Assembly: GCF_027579695.1 (NCBI RefSeq)
Contig: NC_083570.1
Coordinates: forward strand, 92,453,999 to 92,517,998
Source of the DNA: Neoarius graeffei
Lineage: Eukaryota; Chordata; Actinopteri; Siluriformes; Ariidae
Direction: 5' to 3'
Length of the DNA: 64,000 nucleotides
Shown here: positions 57,144-64,000 of the stretch, in pieces
How positions within the stretch are numbered: position 1 is the first letter of the stretch
How the letters are laid out: each line of letters starts with the position of its first letter
Translations under genes and position numbers: made by a program
The notes under the pieces: generated by a model
Database searches by the model: none
Told to the model about the DNA's origin: nothing
Seen by the model: only the letters and a program-made list of their open reading frames with translations

Positions 57144-59394
57144 CTTAGTCGCGGTCGCTGTTCGGCCTTTTTTGGGGCACTTCCTGTGGACGAAAACGCG
57201 CATATTTTGGATCATTTTATCGGCATCCCCTACGCTACTCAGATCCAAAACCCCAGATCTGGGCGGGGCTCTGGGCCTCTATAGCGCCCCCTAACGCCTT
57301 GAAAATTTTGCCTTTTTTCGAAGGCTCCTGGTTGCCATATAGTTTGTCGTAGAGGAACGAAATTTGGTTCACATATGTATCTTACTGAGACGAACAAAAA
57401 AAGTTCTATGAATGCATAGCCACGCCCAACAGGAAGTGAGGTAATTTTACTTTTGTGCGAAATGCATGGCCACGAAGACGGCGCAACTCCTCCTAGACCG
57501 TTCATGGGAATGTCACCAAAATTGATACACATCATCTACAGACATGGCTGACAAAAGTTACTAAATACGTTTCACGTAGGATAAAACGTTCAGAAGTTTT
57601 ACGTCAATCAATTTTCACTTCAAAATTTTACATGCTAAAAAATTCATAACAAATCTTCTAATTGCTCAAAACTGCTCATACTTCACACGCAAATCACTCA
57701 TTGGGCTTCTGACATGTTACCCAATTTCTGTGATATTTCGCCACTGGGGGCGCTATTTTTGGGCAAAAAATCCAATCTTTCCTCAAATTTGGTCAAACTT
57801 CACGGCCACCCTCTTACTACGTCCCATGTCATGTATACCGCATTTTGGGAATGTTCGTCCATGGGGGGCGCTGTTTTTGGCCGACGCAATTGCTCCAAAA
57901 CGGGTTTTTGGTAAATAATTCCATAATGCTTTTCCTTCACACCACTACCTTGTGATAGTGCGTTCCTGTTGTAGACACTTATTTTTCCAACTCATAATCG
58001 CTCATGTACAGCATAGCGCCACCTTCTGACATGGGAAAAACCAAAAAATTTATTCTTCAAAAATCTATCTCTCATCTTCTATTTACTCAATTGTCATCAA
58101 ACTTCATACGCAAACTCTTCATAGCTCACCTGACATGTCCGCCAAATTTTGTGCACTTTCGCCCCTGGGGGTGCTGGTTATGGCGGAAATGATATTGCAG
58201 CTTCTGATTTGTCAAACTTGGCAAGCAAACTCTTTTCAAGACCCTTATTGGGGCGCTTGCCATGGTCGACAACGCACGAAATTTGGCTCCTTTTTCTTAG
58301 ACTGCCACCGCTACTGAGAACCAAAAGCCCAGATCCAGCCGGGCCTCAGGGCCTCTATAGCGCCCCCTAACTCGTTGTGATTTTGGCCTCCCGCTTTAAG
58401 GTGCCTGGTTGCCATGTAGTTTGTAGGAGTGGCATGCCATTTGGTACGCATATGTATCTCACTAAGCCGGACAAAAATGTAATGCCAATGCATTAGCCAC
58501 GCCCAACAGGAAGTGAGGTAATTTCACTTTTGTGCGAAATGCATGGCCATGAAGACGGCGCAACTCCTCCTAGACTGTTCATAGGAATGTCACCAAAATT
58601 GATACACATCATCTACAGACATGGCTGACAAAAGTTACTAAATAAGTTTCACGTAGCTTAAACCGCTCAGAAGTTATACGTCAATCAATTTTTAATGCAA
58701 AATTTTACATGCTTAAAAATTCATAACAAATCTTCTAATTGCTCAAAACTGCTCATACTTCACACGCAAATCCCTCATTGGGCTTCTGACATGTTCCCCA
58801 TTTTCTGTGATATTTCGCCACTGGGGGCGCTATTTTTGGGCAAACAATCCAATCTTTCCTCAAATTTGGTCAAACTTCACGGCCACCCTCTTACTACCGC
58901 CCATGTCATGTACACCACATTTTGGGAATTTTCGTCCATGGGGGGCGCTGTTTTTGGCCGACGCAATTTCTCCAAAACGGGTTTTTGGTAAATAATTCCA
59001 TAATGCTTTTCCTTCACACCACTACCTTGTGATAGTGCATTGCTGTTGTAGACACTTATTTCTCCAACTCATAATCGCTCATGTACAGCATAGCGCCACC
59101 TTCTGACATGGGAAAAACCAAAAAATTTATTCTTCAAAAATCTATCTCTCATCTTCTATTTACTCAATTGTCATCAAACTTCATACGCAAACTCTTCATA
59201 GCTCTCCTGACATATCCGCCAAATTTTGTGCACTTTCACCCCTGGGGGTGCTGGTTATGGCACAAATGATATTGCAGCTTCTGATTGGTCAAACTTGGCA
59301 AGCAGACTCTTTACGGTATTTCGCGGGGACGCATGCCCCCGCCCCCCCTGGCCGCTGGCGCGAGGGCCCGTCAAGGCCGCTTGCGGCTTTAATT
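57143..59394 (+). repeat. 2,252-bp repeat unit 2
   Basis: Exactly the same length as unit 1, with scattered single-base differences, for example C to T near 57960 and G to A near 59373. Confidence 0.93.
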
Positions 59395-59409
59395 ATTATT
59401 ATTATTATT
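59395..59409 (+). repeat. (ATT)n between units 2 and 3
   Basis: Five ATT units; no hairpin head here. Confidence 0.95.
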
Positions 59410-61661
59410 CCTTAGTCGCGGTCGCTGTTCGGCCTTTTTTGGGGCACTTCCTGTGGACGAAAACGCGCATATTTTGGATCATTTTATCGGCATCCCCTAC
59501 GCTACTCAGATCCAAAACCCCAGATCTGGGCGGGGCTCTGGGCCTCTATAGCGCCCCCTAACGCCTTGAAAATTTTGCCTTTTTTCGAAGGCTCCTGGTT
59601 GCCATATAGTTTGTCGTAGAGGAACGAAATTTGGTTCACATATGTATCTTACTGAGACGAACAAAAAAAGTTCTATGAATGCATAGCCACGCCCAACAGG
59701 AAGTGAGGTAATTTTACTTTTGTGCGAAATGCATGGCCACGAAGACGGCGCAACTCCTCCTAGACCGTTCATGGGAATGTCACCAAAATTGATACACATC
59801 ATCTACAGACATGGCTGACAAAAGTTACTAAATACGTTTCACGTAGGATAAAACGTTCAGAAGTTATACGTCAATCAATTTTCACTTCAAAATTTTACAT
59901 GCTAAAAAATTCATAACAAATCTTCTAATTGCTCAAAACTGCTCATACTTCACACGCAAATCACTCATTGGGCTTCTGACATGTTACCCAATTTCTGTGA
60001 TATTTCGCCACTGGGGGCGCTATTTTTGGGCAAAGAATCCAATCTTTCCTCAAATTTGGTCAAACTTCACGGCCACCCTCTTACTACCTCCCATGTCATG
60101 TATACCGCATTTTGGGAATTTTCGTCCATGGGGGGCGCTGTTTTTGGCCGACGCAATTGCTCCAAAACGGGTTTTTGGTAAATAATTCCATAATGCTTTT
60201 CCTTCACACCACTACCTTGTGATAGTGCGTTCCTGTTGTAGACACTTATTTTTCCAACTCATAATCGCTCATGTACAGCATAGCGCCACCTTCTGACATG
60301 GGAAAAACCAAAAAATTTATTCTTCAAAAATCTATATCTCATCTTCTATTTACTCAATTGTCATCAAACTTCATACGCAAACTCTTCATAGCTCACCTGA
60401 CATGTCCGCCAAATTTTGTGCACTTTCGCCCCTGGGGGTGCTGGTTATGGCGGAAATGATATTGCAGCTTCTGATTTGTCAAACTTGGCAAGCAAACTCT
60501 TTTCAAGACCCTTATTGGGGCGCTTGCCATGGTCGACAACGCACGAAATTTGGCTCCTTTTTCTTAGACTGCCACCGCTACTGAGAACCAAAAGCCCAGA
60601 TCCAGCCGGGCCTCAGGGCCTCTATAGCGCCCCCTAACTCGTTGTGATTTTGGCCTCCCGCTTTAAGGTGCCTGGTTGCCATGTAGTTTGTAGGAGTGGC
60701 ATGCCATTTGGTACGCATATGTATCTCACTAAGCCGGACAAAAATGTAATGCCAATGCATTAGCCACGCCCAACAGGAAGTGAGGTAATTTCACTTTTGT
60801 GCGAAATGCATGGCCACGAAGACGGCGCAACTCCTCCTAGACTGTTCATAGGAATGTCACCAAAATTGATACACATCATCTACAGACATGGCTGACAAAA
60901 GTTACTAAATAAGTTTCACGTAGCTTAAACCGCTCAGAAGTTATACGTCAATCAATTTTTAATGCAAAATTTTACATGCTTAAAAATTCATAACAAATCT
61001 TCTAATTGCTCAAAACTGCTCATACTTCACACGCAAATCCCTCATTGGGCTTCTGACATGTTCCCCATTTTCTGTGATATTTCGCCACTGGGGGCGCTAT
61101 TTTTGGGCAAACAATCCAATCTTTCCTCAAATTTGGTCAAACTTCACGGCCACCCTCTTACTACCGCCCATGTCATGTTTACCACATTTTGGGAATTTTC
61201 GTCCATGGGGGGCGCTGTTTTTGGCCGACGCAATTTCTCCAAAACGGGTTTTTGGTAAATAATTCCATAATGCTTTTCCTTCACACCACTACCTTGTGAT
61301 AGTGCGTTGCTGTTGTAGACACTTATTTCTCCAACTCATAATCGCTCACGTACAGCATAGCGCCACCTTCTGACATGGGAAAAACCAAAAAATTTATTCT
61401 TCAAAAATCTATCTCTCATCTTCTATTTACTCAATTGTCATCAAACTTCATACGCAAACTCTTCATAGCTCTCCTGACATATCCGCCAAATTTTGTGCAC
61501 TTTCACCCCTGGGGGTGCTGGTTATGGCACAAATGATATTGCAGCTTCTGATTGGTCAAACTTGGCAAGCAGACTCTTTACGGTATTTCGCGGGGACGCA
61601 TGCCCCCGCCCCCCCTGGCCGCTGGCGCGAGGGCCCGTCGAGGCCGCTTGCGGCTTTAATT
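59410..61661 (+). repeat. 2,252-bp repeat unit 3
   Basis: Same length and structure as the other units; it carries A-to-G near 60035 relative to its sisters. Confidence 0.93.
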
Positions 61662-61691
61662 ATTCTTATTATTATTATTATTATTATTATT
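61662..61691 (+). repeat. (ATT)n between units 3 and 4
   Basis: About ten ATT units with one CTT. Confidence 0.95.
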
Positions 61692-63943
61692 CCTTAGTCG
61701 CGGTCGCTGTTCGGCCTTTTTTGGGGCACTTCCTGTGGACGAAAACGCGCATATTTTGGATCATTTTATCGGCATCCCCTACGCTACTCAGATCCAAAAC
61801 CCCAGATCTGGGCGGGGCTCTGGGCCTCTATAGCGCCCCCTAACGCCTTGAAAATTTTGCCTTTTTTCGAAGGCTCCTGGTTGCCATATAGTTTGTCGTA
61901 GAGGAACGAAATTTGGTTCACATATGTATCTTACTGAGACGAACAAAAAAAGTTCTATGAATGCATAGCCACGCCCAACAGGAAGTGAGGTAATTTTACT
62001 TTTGTGCGAAATGCATGGCCACGAAGACGGCGCAACTCCTCCTAGACCGTTCATGGGAATGTCACCAAAATTGATACACATCATCTACAGACATGGCTGA
62101 CAAAAGTTACTAAATACGTTTCACGTAGGATAAAACGTTCAGAAGTTATACGTCAATCAATTTTCACTTCAAAATTTTACATGCTAAAAAATTCATAACA
62201 AATCTTCTAATTGCTCAAAACTGCTCATACTTCACACGCAAATCACTCATTGGGCTTCTGACATGTTACCCAATTTCTGTGATATTTCGCCACTGGGGGC
62301 GCTATTTTTGGGCAAAAAATCCAATCTTTCCTCAAATTTGGTCAAACTTCACGGCCACCCTCTTACTACCTCCCATGCCATGTATACCGCATTTTGGGAA
62401 TTTTCGTCCATGGGGGGCGCTGTTTTTGGCCGACGCAATTGCTCCAAAACGGGTTTTTGGTAAATAATTCCATAATGCTTTTCCTTCACACCACTACCTT
62501 GTGATAGTGCGTTCCTGTTGTAGACACTTATTTTTCCAACTCATAATCGCTCATGTACAGCATAGCGCCACCTTCTGACATGGGAAAAACCAAAAAATTT
62601 ATTCTTCAAAAATCTATATCTCATCTTCTATTTACTCAATTGTCATCAAACTTCATACGCAAACTCTTCATAGCTCACCTGACATGTCCGCCAAATTTTG
62701 TGCACTTTCGCCCCTGGGGGTGCTGGTTATGGCGGAAATGATATTGCAGCTTCTGATTTGTCAAACTTGGCAAGCAAACTCTTTTCAAGACCCTTATTGG
62801 GGCGCTTGCCATGGTCGACAACGCACGAAATTTGGCTCCTTTTTCTTAGACTGCCACCGCTACTGAGAACCAAAAGCCCAGATCCAGCCGGGCCTCAGGG
62901 CCTCTATAGCGCCCCCTAACTCGTTGTGATTTTGGCCTCCCGCTTTAAGGTGCCTGGTTGACATGTAGTTTGTAGGAGTGGCATGCCATTTGGTACGCAT
63001 ATGTATCTCACTAAGCCGGACAAAAATGTAATGCCAATGCATTAGCCACGCCCAACAGGAAGTGAGGTAATTTCACTTTTGTGCGAAATGCATGGCCACG
63101 AAGACGGCGCAACTCCTCCTAGACTGTTCATAGGAATGTCACCAAAATTGATACACATCATCTACAGACATGGCTGACAAAAGTTACTAAATAAGTTTCA
63201 CGTAGCTTAAACCGCTCAGAAGTTATACGTCAATCAATTTTTAATGCAAAATTTTACATGCTTAAAAATTCATAACAAATCTTCTAATTGCTCAAAACTG
63301 CTCATACTTCACACGCAAATCCCTCATTGGGCTTCTGACATGTTCCCCATTTTCTGTGATATTTCGCCACTGGGGGCGCTATTTTTGGGCAAACAATCCA
63401 ATCTTTCCTCAAATTTGGTCAAACTTCACGGCCACCCTCTTACTACCGCCCATGTCATGTATACCACATTTTGGGAATTTTCGTCCATGGGGGGCGCTGT
63501 TTTTGGCCGACGCAATTTCTCCAAAACGGGTTTTTGGTAAATAATTCCATAATGCTTTTCCTTCACACCACTACCTTGTGATAGTGCGTTGCTGTTGTAG
63601 ACACTTATTTCTCCAACTCATAATCGCTCACGTACAGCATAGCGCCACCTTCTGACATGGGAAAAACCAAAAAATTTATTCTTCAAAAATCTATCTCTCA
63701 TCTTCTATTTACTCAATTGTCATCAAACTTCATACGCAAACTCTTCATAGCTCTCCTGACATATCCGCCAAATTTTGTGCACTTTCACCCCTGGGGGTGC
63801 TGGTTATGGCACAAATGATATTGCAGCTTCTGATTGGTCAAACTTGGCAAGCAGACTCTTTACGGTATTTCGCGGGGACGCATGCCCCCGCCCCCCCTGG
63901 CCGCTGGCGCGAGGGCCCGTCGAGGCCGCTTGCGGCTTTAATT
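61692..63943 (+). repeat. 2,252-bp repeat unit 4, right end of array
   Basis: Same length as the other units, ending GCGGCTTTAATT. Sequence after 63943 (AAAATTCAAACTG) is unrelated, so the array ends inside the window. Confidence 0.93.
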
Positions 63944-64000
63944 AAAATTCAAACTGTTTTTTAAAGGAATTGGATAACACTAGATCATGGTCATGCAAAA

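Noticed and set aside
59340-59400. Helitron 3' terminus at unit ends (hairpin then end)
   Set aside because: A hairpin is present, but the CTRR end and a 5' TC start are missing.
54885-62084. Repeated 98-codon minus-strand frames and 60-98-codon plus-strand frames in every unit of the array
   Set aside because: They are copied with the repeat, overlap on both strands, have no recognisable domain, and A and B halves differ by changes that do not look protein-conserving. I treat them as chance frames.

Overview
The window is nuclear DNA of a teleost fish, probably an otophysan and possibly a catfish. I infer this from the many copies of a tRNA-headed SINE ending in (GAGAT)n, from several Tc1-like transposons, PIF/Harbinger and hAT MITEs, a Tx1-type L1, a Penelope-like element, and three spliced vertebrate genes. 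Most of the sequence is nested mobile DNA. Exons were found by reading splice sites and by similarity to proteins I know; no database search was possible.

Genes. (1) The first coding exon of EXOSC3 (Rrp40, RNA exosome cap subunit) lies on the minus strand at 1042-1278; the remaining exons lie left of the window. (2) A complete NUDT22 (atypical Nudix UDP-sugar hydrolase) lies on the plus strand. Its six coding exons are 6579-6664, 9807-10407, 16741-16854, 25405-25502, 31243-31336 and 31468-31572 (365 codons plus stop). Its introns are filled with transposons. (3) The last four coding exons of a gene I cannot name lie on the minus strand (44306 down to 34242). It has a basic patch and a Tyr/Gln/Asn/Ser-rich tail. 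It converges on NUDT22, and without one Penelope-like insertion the two poly(A) signals would lie only about 150-170 bp apart.

Layout. 1-6.5 kb: SINEs, a deleted Tc1-like element and LINE 3' ends between the divergent EXOSC3 and NUDT22 promoters. 6.7-9.8 kb: a hAT element with 8-bp target duplication holding a SINE and two Harbinger MITEs. 10.5-25.2 kb: further MITEs, hAT and Tc1 copies, a 729-bp TTAA-flanked palindrome inside a DNA element inside a SINE, and a THAP-domain element inside a Tc1 relic. 25.7-31.2 kb: a five-level nest (hAT > MITE > foldback > Harbinger MITE with a Myb/SANT fragment > small hAT), plus a Tc1 copy whose full-length transposase has Asn at the second catalytic position. 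32.0-33.9 kb: Penelope-like element with a GIY-YIG domain and inverted ends, each carrying a hammerhead ribozyme motif. 34.4-46 kb: more MITEs, a hAT with a broken BED-type transposase, and a TTAA element. 46.3-54.5 kb: an L2-like RT fragment and a broken Tx1-type L1 carrying three insertions, one with a RecQ-type helicase fragment and a 14-bp target duplication.

54.5-63.9 kb: the most unusual region. Four units of exactly 2,252 bp, each an internal dimer of a ~1.08 kb module, are separated by (ATT)n of variable length. They are preceded by a short tandem array of a structured hairpin head. I do not recognise a protein that would mobilise or amplify this family.
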